Assembly (NCBI RefSeq): GCF_010645065.1
Contig: NZ_JAADZW010000005.1
Location: 1 to 64,000 of the forward strand
Direction: 5' to 3'
DNA from: Flavobacterium fluviatile
GTDB lineage: Bacteria; Bacteroidota; Bacteroidia; Flavobacteriales; Flavobacteriaceae
DNA length: 64,000 nt
Part shown: piece after piece, positions 43,140 through 53,863 of the stretch
Layout of the letters: every line of letters starts with the position of its first letter
Position numbering within the stretch: position 1 is the stretch's first letter
Notes under the pieces: model-generated
The model's input: only the letters and a program-made list of their open reading frames with translations
What the model was told of the DNA's origin: nothing
Databases searched by the model: none
Position numbers and translations under genes: made by a program

Positions 43140-45971
43140 TTAAACCAGTTCTTTTTTCAAAAATTTAGCGGTATAGCTCTTTTTGTTTTCAGCGACTTCT
43201 TCGGGAGTTCCTTTAGCAACTAATTGTCCGCCGCCTTTTCCGCCTTCTGGACCAACATCGATAATATAATCAGCAAGTTTGATTACATCCATGTTGTGTT
43301 CGATAACCAGAATGGTGTTTCCTTTGTCAACCAGTTTATTGATTACTTCCATCAAAACACGAATGTCTTCGAAATGTAATCCTGTTGTAGGTTCGTCCAG
43401 GATATAAAAAGTATTTCCGGTATCTTTTTTAGATAATTCGCCTGCCAGTTTAATACGCTGTGCTTCACCACCTGAAAGTGTTGTACTTTGCTGACCAAGC
43501 GTAATATATCCCAATCCAACATCCTGAATCGTTTTGATTTTTCTGTGGATTTTCGGAATGTTTTCAAAAAACGGAACTGCTTCATCCACAGTCATATCCA
43601 AAACATCTGAAATAGATTTTCCTTTATATCGAATTTCTAAAGTTTCTCTGTTGAAACGTTTTCCCTGACAGGTTTCACATTCTACATATACATCAGGAAG
43701 AAAATTCATTTCGATAGTTCTAACTCCTGAACCTTCGCAGGTTTCGCAGCGTCCGCCTTTTACGTTAAAGCTGAAACGACCCGCTTTGTAACCACGAATC
43801 ATACTTTCAGAAGTCATCGTAAACAGATTTCTGATTTCGGTGAAAACCTCTGTGTAAGTCGCCGGATTCGAACGTGGCGTTCTGCCAATCGGACTTTGAT
43901 CAATATCAATTACTTTGTCTATATGTTCTAAACCTTCAATCTTTTTGTAAGGCTGAGGTTTTTTTACACCATTAAAATAATACGCATTTAAAATTGGATA
44001 CAACGTTTCATTGATTAATGTTGATTTTCCACTTCCGGAAACTCCAGTAACGCAAATTAATTGCCCTAACGGAATTTCAATCGAAACGTTCTTAAGGTTA
44101 TTTCCTGTTGCTCCGGTCAGTTTCAGGAATTTTCCATTTCCTTTTCTTCTTTCTTTCGGAATCTCAAATTTCATTTTACCATTCAAATATTGAGCAGTAA
44201 TCGTATTTGAATTTAAAGTTTCTTTTGGAGTTCCGATACTAATTATTTCTCCACCATATTTTCCGGCTTTTGGGCCAATATCAATGACATAATCGGCAGT
44301 TTCAATCATGTCTTTATCGTGTTCTACAACAATAACAGAATTTCCAATATCACGTAATTGTTCCAAAGACTGAATCAGTTTTTCGTTGTCTCTTTGGTGC
44401 AGACCAATACTTGGCTCATCCAAAATATATAAAACACCGACCAATTGTGAACCGATTTGTGTTGCCAGACGAATACGTTGTGCTTCACCACCAGAAAGCG
44501 ATTTTGAACTTCGGCTTAAAGCCAGATAATTCAAACCTACATTCATCAGGAAGTTCAAACGGTCTTTGATTTCTTTTACAACCTCAGAAGCAATTAAAAG
44601 CTGCTTGTCGGTCAAATGATTTTCTAAATCCAGAAACCAGGCGGTTAAATCAGAAATATCCATATCACATAACTCGGTGATGTTTTTCTTATTTACCCTG
44701 AAAAATAAGGCTTCTTTTTTAAGACGGGAACCATCGCAAACCGGGCAGTTAATTTCGTCCATGAAATCTTTTGCCCAGCGTTTTATGCTCGTTGTAGCGC
44801 TTTCGTCATATTGATTTTTGATGAAATTCGAAATTCCTTCAAAATCAATTTTGTATTCTCTGGTTACGCCAAGATCTTTTGAGTTGATGGTAAACTTGTC
44901 TTTTCCTCCATGAAGAATCATATTTAAAGCTTGCTCAGGAATTTTTTCAATCGGATCCGTAATTTTGAATCCGAATTTTTCTCCAATAGTTTCCAATTGC
45001 TTGAAAATCCAGGAAGATTTATATTCACCAAGAGGCGCAAAACCACCCGATTTTATCGATAATTTCGGATTTGGAATAATCTTCTTAACGTTGATTTCGT
45101 GTACAGTTCCCAATCCGTTGCAATTTGGACAGGCACCTTTTGGGGAGTTAAACGAAAATAGATTCGGTTCAGGATTTTGATAAGAGATTCCTGTTGAAGG
45201 ACACATTAAATTTCTACTGAAATAGCGTACTTCATTAGAATCCTGATCTAAGATCATCAAAACATCTTCGCCATGATGCATCGCTGTATTGATGCTTTCT
45301 GATAATCTTTTTTGCGTATCTGGATTATCTTCAATCACCATTCTATCTACAACAATCTCAATATCGTGCGTTTTGTAACGATCCAGTTTCATTCCGGCAA
45401 CCAAATCCTGAACTTCACCATTTACGCGGACTTTCAAAAATCCCTGTTTGGTAATCTGCTGGAAGAGTTCGGCGTAATGTCCTTTTCTGGCTTTAATAAC
45501 CGGAGCGAGAATATTGATTCTTTTTCCGTTATAATCCTGAATAATCAAATCTTTAATTTGTTCATCAGAATAGGAAACCATTTTTTCACCAGTGTTATAA
45601 CTGTATGCATCTGCACCACGAGCATATAAAAGCCTTAGGAAATCGTAAATTTCAGTAATTGTTCCAACCGTAGAACGCGGACTCTTACTGGTTGTTTTTT
45701 GTTCAATCGCAATCACAGGCGAAAGACCGTCGATTTTATCAACATCCGGGCGTTCTAATCCTCCCAGAAATTGCCTCGCATACGCCGAAAAAGTTTCTAC
45801 ATAACGACGCTGTCCTTCAGCATAAATCGTATCAAATGCCAAAGAAGATTTTCCCGAACCAGATAGACCGGTAATTACAACCAGTTTTTCACGCGGAATA
45901 GATATATCAATGTTTTTTAGATTGTGAACTCTTGCACCAAGAACTTCAATTGTATTGTCTTTATCTAGCAT
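43140..45971 (-). CDS. uvrA: Excinuclease ABC subunit UvrA
   Basis: 943 residues from the ATG at 45971; a TTG four codons upstream keeps the frame open but the ATG is preferred. Two ABC ATPase halves are present with Walker [14 protein letters not shown] and [10 protein letters not shown], signatures [12 protein letters not shown] and [12 protein letters not shown], and zinc-finger Cys pairs ([24 protein letters not shown]). It recognises DNA damage in nucleotide excision repair together with UvrB, which is not in this window. Confidence 0.97.
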   Translation of the reverse strand: MLDKDNTIEVLGARVHNLKNIDISIPREKLVVITGLSGSGKSSLAFDTIYAEGQRRYVETFSAYARQFLGGLERPDVDKIDGLSPVIAIEQKTTSKSPRSTVGTITEIYDFLRLLYARGADAYSYNTGEKMVSYSDEQIKDLIIQDYNGKRINILAPVIKARKGHYAELFQQITKQGFLKVRVNGEVQDLVAGMKLDRYKTHDIEIVVDRMVIEDNPDTQKRLSESINTAMHHGEDVLMILDQDSNEVRYFSRNLMCPSTGISYQNPEPNLFSFNSPKGACPNCNGLGTVHEINVKKIIPNPKLSIKSGGFAPLGEYKSSWIFKQLETIGEKFGFKITDPIEKIPEQALNMILHGGKDKFTINSKDLGVTREYKIDFEGISNFIKNQYDESATTSIKRWAKDFMDEINCPVCDGSRLKKEALFFRVNKKNITELCDMDISDLTAWFLDLENHLTDKQLLIASEVVKEIKDRLNFLMNVGLNYLALSRSSKSLSGGEAQRIRLATQIGSQLVGVLYILDEPSIGLHQRDNEKLIQSLEQLRDIGNSVIVVEHDKDMIETADYVIDIGPKAGKYGGEIISIGTPKETLNSNTITAQYLNGKMKFEIPKERRKGNGKFLKLTGATGNNLKNVSIEIPLGQLICVTGVSGSGKSTLINETLYPILNAYYFNGVKKPQPYKKIEGLEHIDKVIDIDQSPIGRTPRSNPATYTEVFTEIRNLFTMTSESMIRGYKAGRFSFNVKGGRCETCEGSGVRTIEMNFLPDVYVECETCQGKRFNRETLEIRYKGKSISDVLDMTVDEAVPFFENIPKIHRKIKTIQDVGLGYITLGQQSTTLSGGEAQRIKLAGELSKKDTGNTFYILDEPTTGLHFEDIRVLMEVINKLVDKGNTILVIEHNMDVIKLADYIIDVGPEGGKGGGQLVAKGTPEEVAENKKSYTAKFLKKELV

Positions 45972-46272
45972 AAATTTGAGCAAAACGCAAAGTTACCACT
46001 TTGATTTGTTCTTTTAGTGTTAGATTATAGAAGTTTATGTTAAAAGTAAAACAAGCCACAGACTCCTGTCATCATTTATTCATTTCATGACAATTATAAT
46101 GGTTTTGGTAACATTTTTAATTTTTTTCGATTTAGTCTATTTTAAATTCACCTTAAATATGTTAAACGCATAAAAAGATTCATAATGAAATTGTTTGGGA
46201 ATTAGGATTTATGTGTACAGCATTTTGAACAGAATTTATAATGAAATTATTTAACCTTTAAACTTTAACATC

Positions 46273-47388
46273 ATGATTTTTTCTAATGAAACAGAAACAC
46301 TGGAAATAGGACCAGGAGTAATTGCTCAGGCTTCAGTTGCCGAAGGACCTGCATTTATTTTATCTGCTACCGAATGGCTGGCAATTCAGACTTATGTTGA
46401 AAATGCTTTGGCTTTGCCTACAACTACAGAGGCGTTCAAGACTTACTTAGGAGAAGGAGCACCTGCTGATATGGCTCCATTTGCTTCATTAATTACAGCT
46501 TATGGAAATATTAATAAGCATGTAACGACCTGGCAAAAAGATACTTTTCCGGCAAGTGTATCTTTGGCATCAGATATAGTTAATTATGCCAAACAAGCTC
46601 CCACTTATTATAATCCAATTTTGCCTTTAGCAGAAAAATTAAAAAAAGATCCTAACGATAAAGACTCTAAAGATGCCTTGAAAGGAATACTTGAAGTTCT
46701 TTCTAAAAGTGCTTCGGGTCATCATACCAAAGCAAAAACTGTCGCACAAAAAATTCAGAATTTTGCTGATGATACTCAGGCAGATAAAGTTGTTCTTACC
46801 GGTGTAGATGGAAATGGCGGGTTAAAAAAATCATATAATGAGAAATATGGCGCTACAAGTAAAGAAGTAAAGGAAATAAAAGAAGATTTAGAACTTCAGC
46901 AAAAAATTCTAGATAAGGCCAATAAGGATTATGATCATTATGTTGTTGTGGCATCAACTACACCAACCTATGTATGGGTATGGCCATTTGGAACTGTTGC
47001 TGCAGCAGTTGTTGCAGGTGTTTATGGAGACAAGGCAGTAAAGGCTCTTGAGAAAGTGAGAGCGACTGAACAAAAGATCAAAAATTTGAATACCAAATTA
47101 GCTACTGATGCACTTTTGATTATAAGTGTAGGTAATGCAAGTTCAGGCATCAGTACAACTTCGGATCAAATTGCTGCTGCTTTACCGGTTATTCAAAAAA
47201 TTCAGGGTGTTTGGGGATCGATCGCAGACGATTTAAATAATATTATTGAAACCATAGATACAAACATCGCTGAGGCTTTGCCAATTATTATGAACCTGGG
47301 TGTACAAACAGCCATTAATGAATGGACAGAAGTTGGTAAACTGGCTGAAGCATATAGACTGAATGCTTATATAACGGTTAAAAAATAA
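46273..47388 (+). CDS. Alpha-helical pore-forming-toxin-like protein with hydrophobic head (component 1)
   Basis: 371 residues with no signal peptide, almost entirely helical. Two coiled-coil stretches (about 196-222 and 255-280) flank a hydrophobic hairpin at about 228-252 (PTYVWVWPFGTVAAAVVAGV), the layout of the head of HBL/Nhe/ClyA or XaxA-like toxins. The N-terminal 160 residues and C-terminal 90 residues align with the whole of the third protein of this operon (for example IQGVWGSIADDL against VTGVWNAITNDL), which lacks the hairpin insert. It is the first of four tightly spaced genes (5, 0 and 13 bp). Function is inferred from architecture; I recognise no exact family. Confidence 0.6.
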   Translation: MIFSNETETLEIGPGVIAQASVAEGPAFILSATEWLAIQTYVENALALPTTTEAFKTYLGEGAPADMAPFASLITAYGNINKHVTTWQKDTFPASVSLASDIVNYAKQAPTYYNPILPLAEKLKKDPNDKDSKDALKGILEVLSKSASGHHTKAKTVAQKIQNFADDTQADKVVLTGVDGNGGLKKSYNEKYGATSKEVKEIKEDLELQQKILDKANKDYDHYVVVASTTPTYVWVWPFGTVAAAVVAGVYGDKAVKALEKVRATEQKIKNLNTKLATDALLIISVGNASSGISTTSDQIAAALPVIQKIQGVWGSIADDLNNIIETIDTNIAEALPIIMNLGVQTAINEWTEVGKLAEAYRLNAYITVKK

Positions 47389-47393
47389 TTATT

Positions 47394-49844
47394 ATGCTAC
47401 CCGATATTGAAACAATGACCCAATCTGTACAAGCTACAGATTGGTCTTCTTATTATGGCAATTTGCAAAAAAAAGGAAATATTCCGGATGCAGCAATTGC
47501 TATAACAGATAAAAACAATGCAATCTTTAGAGATATGTATGTGGATCTTACAATGGTAAAGGATAAAATCCGTAATTCAGGTTTTAATCCTTCCCAGATT
47601 ACTATTTATGCTGATGTACTTTATATCAGCGATTTTACAGACATATTGCTGGAATCTGCTGCTCTTATTATTTATGCAAGAAGAATAGAAGTGGAGGGAA
47701 ATTCTACTATTATTTTGGACTATCAAAAAAATAATACGGCAAAGCTGGTGGTATTTGCTGCAGAAATGTCTGGAACAATTATGGTTTCTGCCGTAAAAAA
47801 CGCGAAGAAGGAACCAACTTTATTTAGTGTCAACAAAGGAAATGTTTTGCCTGGAATTATTATCCATGATCTGGAAGGTAGTCCAACAAGCGAGGTTTTA
47901 AAATTACAGCAGGGAATTGGTTTTCAAATACCAGCTAATATGCTTCTGTATTTAAATAATGCCTTCATTTATGCGTCTTTACTGTATGATCAAAATCCAA
48001 AACTCGCTGTTTCTATTTTTCTATGGGTAAAGGGCTGGGCAGCACAAAGTGCTGATACTGAAGAGTTGTTTTATCGCAGTACCAGTATGGCTACATTATT
48101 GAATTCTCAAATAAATGCTGCTGAGAATGGAGCTGTCTTTGTGCCGTATTTAACATCAGATATTTATACAATGCTCGCTAATGCTTTTTCAAAAGACGCC
48201 GCCAAGTATGAAAATGATTATATGCATTTAAGTACACAAGAGGTTTTGACTTCAGAAAATATTGCATTGGCTAAAACGATGCTTGTCAGTACACAAAGCG
48301 AAATAGATTATATAAACGCTTTACTTAGTCAGGCAAATGAAAATTATAAGAATGCAGTTTCAGCTTCGATTAAAGCTGAAGTGAATTTGAACAGGCAGCA
48401 AAGAAAAGTTAGTGATGTTGGAGCTAATTTCGAAAAAATCGGTATTCCGGATTACGAAAGAGAACAAATCATTAAGGCCGTAATAACATTGGTTAGTGCT
48501 GTCGTTACCTTTGGTGCAGGAATTGCTATGGTTGCTGCAGGTGATCCGGCTGCAGCACCCGCTGCTGTAACAGGTGCAGTAGATAGTGCTAAGGCGGTTG
48601 CTGATGCAGCAAAAACCGGAACAGAAATTGCTAAAACAGCCAAGAGCCTTTCTGATTCTATGGCTTCACTAAAAAAGCTGGTCGAAGTGCTTAAAAAAGT
48701 CTATGAACTGGCAAAAGCGGTTAAAGAAGTTGCAGGGGATATTTCTGAAGCAAAAAAACAAATGAAGGTGATACAAGAAATGGATGACACAACCAACGGA
48801 GCAGATTTGAGTGCTGCCTATGGCTGGGAAATATATCAGATACAAGCTGATAATATCCTGGAAGATCCAATTAAAAAGGAAATAGGTTTTGCAGCAGAAT
48901 ATAAACAAGAGCTTGATATAATGGTGGTTTATGGTCAGTCTCTTTCTGCTTCTCAATTAGCGGTTATTAAAGCGGGTCAGGAGGTAGCTTCTATTACTTT
49001 TCAACTGCATTATGCTAAGGAAAAGAAAGCCAATTTAGAAAAACTGGTTGATAATCTGAAAGTAGGGGATGCTCTTTTGTTAGGCATGAAGCAACAGTTT
49101 TATCAAAAGTATATAGATAGTAAAAGTTCTTTATTTTCTGCATTAAAATCATATCAGGCTTCTTATTTTTATTGGGCTCTTCGAAATTCTGATGTCCAGC
49201 CTAAAATTATAGATTCGGTTAATAATTTAAATGCAGGAATTCAGGATATTACAAAAATAGCTATGGACACTGCAAATGCATTGAATAAGTTTAATCCGCC
49301 ACCACAGTCTATGAGTAATATGATTTTTGAAATTACCGATGATTCAGTTATCAGGGAATTGCAGACAACAGGAAAAACAACCTGGGTATTGCCATTAGAT
49401 AATTCGGAGTTTGAAGGTTTAAACAGGGTTCGTTTGTCTAAAATAAGAGTTTGGTTAGAAGGTATAGTTCCAGATCCAAATCATGATTCTGTTTATATCA
49501 ATATAAGCAATGCAGGTAATAATCTGGATCGCTACAATAATCTGAATTATCAGTTTGGCAGCAAAGAACTTACCAGAGCTTTTAAATATCTGATTTCTAC
49601 CCATAATAAAAACTCCAGCTGGGATTTTGAGAATGGAACATATGGTGTGGTTCAAATAGATGGATCTGTTGATAAAGAAGTAGCTTATGCTTATTTTCAA
49701 CCTACACCATTTAGTGAATGGAGCATATCACTTACCTCAAATAATCATGGACTGGATTACTCTAAAATCAGTAAAATTACTATGGTTTTTGAAGGTTCTG
49801 CTATTGGATCTGTTAAAAAAACAGTATTAAAAAATACAAACTAA
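47394..49844 (+). CDS. Large helical protein with internal hydrophobic hairpin and beta-rich C-terminus (component 2)
   Basis: 816 residues with no signal peptide. The N-terminal 200 residues look beta-rich (ITIYADVLYISDFTDILLES, ALIIYARRIEVEGNSTIILD). The middle (about 290-620) is long amphipathic helices around a hydrophobic hairpin at about 362-384 (VITLVSAVVTFGAGIAMVAA). Residues 643-816 appear to be a beta-sandwich. This combination suggests a pore-forming or membrane-inserting toxin with a receptor-binding end, reminiscent in layout of Tc or Cry toxins but without recognisable homology. It starts 5 bp after component 1 and its stop abuts the next start. Confidence 0.55.
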   Translation: MLPDIETMTQSVQATDWSSYYGNLQKKGNIPDAAIAITDKNNAIFRDMYVDLTMVKDKIRNSGFNPSQITIYADVLYISDFTDILLESAALIIYARRIEVEGNSTIILDYQKNNTAKLVVFAAEMSGTIMVSAVKNAKKEPTLFSVNKGNVLPGIIIHDLEGSPTSEVLKLQQGIGFQIPANMLLYLNNAFIYASLLYDQNPKLAVSIFLWVKGWAAQSADTEELFYRSTSMATLLNSQINAAENGAVFVPYLTSDIYTMLANAFSKDAAKYENDYMHLSTQEVLTSENIALAKTMLVSTQSEIDYINALLSQANENYKNAVSASIKAEVNLNRQQRKVSDVGANFEKIGIPDYEREQIIKAVITLVSAVVTFGAGIAMVAAGDPAAAPAAVTGAVDSAKAVADAAKTGTEIAKTAKSLSDSMASLKKLVEVLKKVYELAKAVKEVAGDISEAKKQMKVIQEMDDTTNGADLSAAYGWEIYQIQADNILEDPIKKEIGFAAEYKQELDIMVVYGQSLSASQLAVIKAGQEVASITFQLHYAKEKKANLEKLVDNLKVGDALLLGMKQQFYQKYIDSKSSLFSALKSYQASYFYWALRNSDVQPKIIDSVNNLNAGIQDITKIAMDTANALNKFNPPPQSMSNMIFEITDDSVIRELQTTGKTTWVLPLDNSEFEGLNRVRLSKIRVWLEGIVPDPNHDSVYINISNAGNNLDRYNNLNYQFGSKELTRAFKYLISTHNKNSSWDFENGTYGVVQIDGSVDKEVAYAYFQPTPFSEWSISLTSNNHGLDYSKISKITMVFEGSAIGSVKKTVLKNTN

Positions 49845-50564
49845 ATGGTTAGCTTAGCATCAGGTTCAGTTGGTGAAATATTTGCAATACCTGTCAGCGA
49901 ATGGACAGCTATTAACAAACGTGTAGGAGAGGTTTTGGCAACTCAGAATGTCAAAGATTATATCCCTTCTGTTTTGTCAGGATATCCTGATTTGCTCAAT
50001 AGCTGTCTGCAATGGCAGAGTTATACTTTTTCAGGGTTAGTAGAAAATTCCCAGAAAATATCGGCTTATAGTGCTCAGGCTATTAGTGATTTTGGCAGCC
50101 TGAATGCAAAGGTAAAAGAAGTAGTTCAGTCGGGAGGCCAAACTCTGCCTGATAACCTTAAGCAGGAAACGATTGATTTACTGAAAAAACTAAGTACCAG
50201 TACAGCACCAATAGCAGCACAATCTAATCTGCTTTCTTCAGATGTTATTAATTTTTTGAAATGCAATAGTATAGTGGATATCCAAATGGCAAAATTTAAA
50301 GGCTCCCTGGATGTTTTTTGGGAACCATTAGGAAATAATATAAAAGTGCTTGAAGATGCTGTAGGTCATGTTACCGGGGTTTGGAATGCTATTACAAATG
50401 ATTTAGAGCATTTGCTAAGTTTGCCGGTTATAGTAACAATTCCCTTTATAGAGTCATTAAATTTAGATGTTGCTATTGCCAGCTGGCAGGATATACAGGT
50501 ACAGGCAAAGGCTTTCCCCGCTATGACAGCCGGGCAGGAACAATATTGGACGAATCCTTTTTAA
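49845..50564 (+). CDS. Head-less paralogue of component 1 (component 3)
   Basis: 239 residues with no signal peptide. Segments SEWTAINKRVGEVLA, ETIDLLKKLSTSTAPIAA and VTGVWNAITNDLEHLLSLP align with ATEWLAIQTYVENALA, ALKGILEVLSKSASGHHT and IQGVWGSIADDLNNIIETI of component 1. The roughly 115-residue insert with coiled coil and hydrophobic hairpin is absent. In tripartite pore-forming toxins the subunits are homologous and differ in their heads, so this pattern supports a multi-component toxin. The start codon follows directly after the stop of component 2. Confidence 0.6.
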   Translation: MVSLASGSVGEIFAIPVSEWTAINKRVGEVLATQNVKDYIPSVLSGYPDLLNSCLQWQSYTFSGLVENSQKISAYSAQAISDFGSLNAKVKEVVQSGGQTLPDNLKQETIDLLKKLSTSTAPIAAQSNLLSSDVINFLKCNSIVDIQMAKFKGSLDVFWEPLGNNIKVLEDAVGHVTGVWNAITNDLEHLLSLPVIVTIPFIESLNLDVAIASWQDIQVQAKAFPAMTAGQEQYWTNPF

Positions 50565-50577
50565 AATAATAAAAATT

Positions 50578-51216
50578 ATGATAACAATAAATAATGGAAG
50601 TGTTCATGAGTTACTTTTAGCGGCTAATACTGGTCCCTTTATGCAGGCTGAAATAGTTTCGCTTACTGGTAAAGGAAAACTTCGTGTAACTTGCAATTGG
50701 TTGTACTCTTCACTTAATTGCGATTCAAATGATAATTCAACATTCTTGTGGCAATTCAATAAAATTGATGATCAGCATATTTCACTCTCTCCTGTAAATA
50801 GCTGTATCAATAAAACAATTTATGCCAGTGTCAGAGATGATATCAATTATTACCTTCAGGTACAGGCACCTTATTCTGCAGATTGGATTACGGCTGTGGG
50901 AAGAGATGAAATCATAGGTTTTAAACTTCAGGGAACATTTATCGGAGCATTTACGGGGTTTAATAATAAATTTATCGCCCTTAATGATAATTCGGACAGT
51001 CATGGTGGTCATACCGGATTTCGTTTAAGAAGCGCAGGGGATACTTTTAATCAAAACGCTCAATGGTTTGTGGCAATCAAAAATTCTTTACAGCAGCACA
51101 TTCATTTTAGTGGAGTAAAATATGATTTAACGACTATAGAAAAAGAAATCAATACTTTAAACATGACTTTAGATAATGATGTGTTAGAAAAAGTAATTTT
51201 ACAGATAAATAGCTGA
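50578..51216 (+). CDS. Small beta-rich, lectin-like protein (component 4)
   Basis: 212 residues with no signal peptide. Short repeated strands with aromatic residues (FLWQFNKIDDQHISLSP, YYLQVQAPYSADWI, GFNNKFIALNDNSDSHGG) recall a beta-trefoil or fascin-like lectin. The last about 35 residues are helical (YDLTTIEKEINTLNMTLDND). As the fourth gene of the operon it could supply carbohydrate binding. The assignment is by pattern only. Confidence 0.5.
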   Translation: MITINNGSVHELLLAANTGPFMQAEIVSLTGKGKLRVTCNWLYSSLNCDSNDNSTFLWQFNKIDDQHISLSPVNSCINKTIYASVRDDINYYLQVQAPYSADWITAVGRDEIIGFKLQGTFIGAFTGFNNKFIALNDNSDSHGGHTGFRLRSAGDTFNQNAQWFVAIKNSLQQHIHFSGVKYDLTTIEKEINTLNMTLDNDVLEKVILQINS

Positions 51217-51241
51217 TTAATAGATATCAAAAAGAATTCTT

Positions 51242-51283
51242 TAATATTCGGGTAGGACTAATAAGCAAACTTATCCGATATTA
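51242..51283. terminator. Possible terminator between the toxin-like operon and the ClC gene
   Basis: TAATATTCGG (51242-51251) pairs imperfectly with CCGATATTA (51275-51283), one base looped out. The genes on either side converge here. There is no clear T run. Confidence 0.4.
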
Positions 51284-51287
51284 ACAA

Positions 51288-53072
51288 TTATTCAATCGTC
51301 ATAGAACGCAGTTTCGTTCTATAGGCTTCAAGTGCTATAGATTTTGAAATAAAGCCGTAATATTTATCATTTCGGATTACTGGAAGAAAGGCTGATTTGG
51401 TCTTTTCGAACTTTCTCATCACATTTTCCATGCTGTCAAAGGAATAAATAATTGCCGGAGGCTCCTTCATTACATCTTTGATTTGTGTGTATTTTACGCG
51501 GTAGCTGTTAAAAATAATTTCTCTGATGTCATTAAAATGAACAATACCCAAAAGATCTTTTTCGTTATTTATAACTGCAAAAACTACCTGATTTGAATGT
51601 GAAATGAGGTCCACTAATTTGCTTAAGTTTTCATCCGGATGAACAGTCAGATAATCGCATTGGATTATGGTATCAATATCTAAGGTTGACAGGATGTTAG
51701 AATCTTTATTACTGGTAAAAGCATGACCTTTTTTAGCCAGGTTTTTAACGTCAAGCGAATATCTTTCAAAGCGCTTCGAAATAGCAAAACTTATTGAAGA
51801 TACGATCATTAGGGGAATCATTAAGCTGTAACCGCCTGTAATTTCAGCTATTAAAAATATAGCTGTTAGTGGTGCATGGAATAATCCGCTCAGGATTCCT
51901 GCCATTCCTACCATCGTAAAATTGGTAATTGGAAGTTTTGATAAACCAGTAAGAGTTATAAATTTTGAAAAGAAATACCCCAGGTACGATCCTAAGAACA
52001 AAGATGGGGCAAAATTACCTCCGTTTCCACCGCTTCCAATGGTAAGTCCGGAAGCAAAAACTTTGATCAACATCGTACATCCAACAAAAAGCAGTAAAAT
52101 CCATTGATTATTTCTGAAATCAGCAAATAAGGTGTTTTCTAACAGTTTCCCAGGATCAGTTTCAGATAAAGTCCTGATACTTTCATAACCCTCTCCAAAA
52201 AGAGTAGGAAAAACAAAAATAAGTAATGCCAGAATCGATGATCCAAACAATGCTTTTTTGTAAGTATTCATTTTTAATTTTGAAAAATAATGCTCTACCT
52301 TTTGGAAATTTCGGGCATAATAAACTGCCATAAATCCGGTTAATATGCCTAAAAGGACATAAAAAGGGATGTTATGATAATCAAAAGCTTCCTGTTTTTT
52401 GAAAGATAAAAGAATACTTTCGTCTAATACAATTGCTGATACCAACGCACCCGTCGCAGCTGAAATCATAATAGGGGTGAAAGCAGAAATACTTACATCA
52501 ACCAATAAAACTTCAATAGCAAAAAGAACTCCGGCTATAGGGGCGTTAAAAGCGGCTGCAATCCCTGCTGCTACGCCACAGCCGATAAGCAGCGTTCTGT
52601 CTTTGTATGCTAATTTGTAATTTTGTGCAAAGTTAGATCCAAACGCAGCGCCCGTAATAACAATGGGGCTTTCTAGACCCGCAGAGCCACCTAAACCAAC
52701 TGTTAATGAGCTTGTAATGATTTGCGCATACATTTGTTTTTTCGGAATAATCCCTGCTTTTTTGGCAACCGCATATAATATTTGAGAAGTTCCTTTTTCA
52801 ATGCTTCCGTTTAGTATTCTGTTTACAACAAAAACAGTTAGCACAATACCAACAATTGGTAAAATACTGGAAATAAAGCTCCATTTTAGAATCCCTGTAA
52901 TATAATTGGCAAAAGAAAAAACACTATGGGCAAAAGTTTTTAGCACAATTACTGCTAAAGAGCACGAGATACCAATTAGAACACTTGATAAAAAAATAAA
53001 CTGCTTTGGTGTCATTAATGACTGTGCTAAAGCAATAATACTTTCTAATTTTCTAAAATATTTTTTAAGCAT
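51288..53072 (-). CDS. ClC-family chloride channel/transporter with CBS domains
   Basis: 594 residues. The first about 440 form a ClC membrane domain with ten or more helices; GLGGSAGLESPIVITGAAFG carries the gating Glu (134) and GSGGNGGNFAPSLFLG the second ion-binding loop. Residues about 465-590 are a pair of CBS domains (VHPDENLSKLVDLI, IYSFDSMENVMRKF) that normally sense nucleotides. It probably moves chloride, perhaps in exchange for protons. It is convergent to the toxin-like operon. Confidence 0.92.
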   Translation of the reverse strand: MLKKYFRKLESIIALAQSLMTPKQFIFLSSVLIGISCSLAVIVLKTFAHSVFSFANYITGILKWSFISSILPIVGIVLTVFVVNRILNGSIEKGTSQILYAVAKKAGIIPKKQMYAQIITSSLTVGLGGSAGLESPIVITGAAFGSNFAQNYKLAYKDRTLLIGCGVAAGIAAAFNAPIAGVLFAIEVLLVDVSISAFTPIMISAATGALVSAIVLDESILLSFKKQEAFDYHNIPFYVLLGILTGFMAVYYARNFQKVEHYFSKLKMNTYKKALFGSSILALLIFVFPTLFGEGYESIRTLSETDPGKLLENTLFADFRNNQWILLLFVGCTMLIKVFASGLTIGSGGNGGNFAPSLFLGSYLGYFFSKFITLTGLSKLPITNFTMVGMAGILSGLFHAPLTAIFLIAEITGGYSLMIPLMIVSSISFAISKRFERYSLDVKNLAKKGHAFTSNKDSNILSTLDIDTIIQCDYLTVHPDENLSKLVDLISHSNQVVFAVINNEKDLLGIVHFNDIREIIFNSYRVKYTQIKDVMKEPPAIIYSFDSMENVMRKFEKTKSAFLPVIRNDKYYGFISKSIALEAYRTKLRSMTIE

Positions 53073-53148
53073 TCTGTTTGTGAAAAATTAAAGATGTTAC
53101 AAATTTAACTCTTAACATTCAAATTCGTATAAGAATTAAGTGCAAATA

Positions 53149-53733
53149 TTATAAGAAAAGTAATTTTTGTTTAGACTGATATCGAATGTCTTCAAAGAAA
53201 GCCGTAAATTCTTCTTCAAAATACGGGTAGTATTGTTTTAATTCTTCGCTGGCAAACTGCATTTTGGATATATTTTTCGACCTTCTGTCCATTTGGGTTA
53301 AAATCTGATGGATTCCTTCAACTGTACGGTAACTCAAAAGCCAGTTTCTTTCAATCATATAAGGCATTAAGTCTTGAGTTTTCTCAGTCAGTATAGAATA
53401 ATTGATATGTAATGAATTGTAAAAACGATTGATGAAGTCCTCCAATTTCTCATCCGAATATTTTGTCCAGTTTTTGGCTAAAAAATGATCGTAAATAATA
53501 TCTACAATTACTCCGGCATAATGGTGGTATTTTTCATGCAGTCGTTTGGTACTTTGTCTGAAAATATCATGTGAATCGGTATATGTATCAATAAAACGAT
53601 GTAAAATAATTCCTTTTTGCACATCATCCGGAAAATGCTCAAATTGTTTTCCACGAATACCATCCGCCATAAAATTGCCAATCTTGATTAGATCGTTTTC
53701 TCCTGAAAGGTATATATGGGCAAGGAAATTCAT
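53149..53733 (-). CDS. acpH: Acyl carrier protein phosphodiesterase (AcpH family)
   Basis: 194 residues beginning MNFLAHIYLSGEN, which is diagnostic of the ACP phosphodiesterase family, with NFMADGIRG, HRFIDTYTDSHDI and VIVDIIYDHFLAKNW supplying the metal-binding His and Asp residues of its HD-like fold. It removes the phosphopantetheine group from acyl carrier protein. It is a single gene between the ClC gene and divergently placed glmM. Confidence 0.88.
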   Translation of the reverse strand: MNFLAHIYLSGENDLIKIGNFMADGIRGKQFEHFPDDVQKGIILHRFIDTYTDSHDIFRQSTKRLHEKYHHYAGVIVDIIYDHFLAKNWTKYSDEKLEDFINRFYNSLHINYSILTEKTQDLMPYMIERNWLLSYRTVEGIHQILTQMDRRSKNISKMQFASEELKQYYPYFEEEFTAFFEDIRYQSKQKLLFL

Positions 53734-53863
53734 GGTTTTAAGGTATTATCAATTATGAGAAGAAGTGAACTAGGATCAAGAATTGTAAATGTATAAAAAA
53801 CTTTTTAAATGATTTTTGTTTAAAAAAGTCATACTGTCATAATATTGAACGACTATTTAAAAT

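Noticed and set aside
45312..45874. Plus-strand open frames opposite uvrA
   Set aside because: Antisense to a highly conserved gene, no start context.
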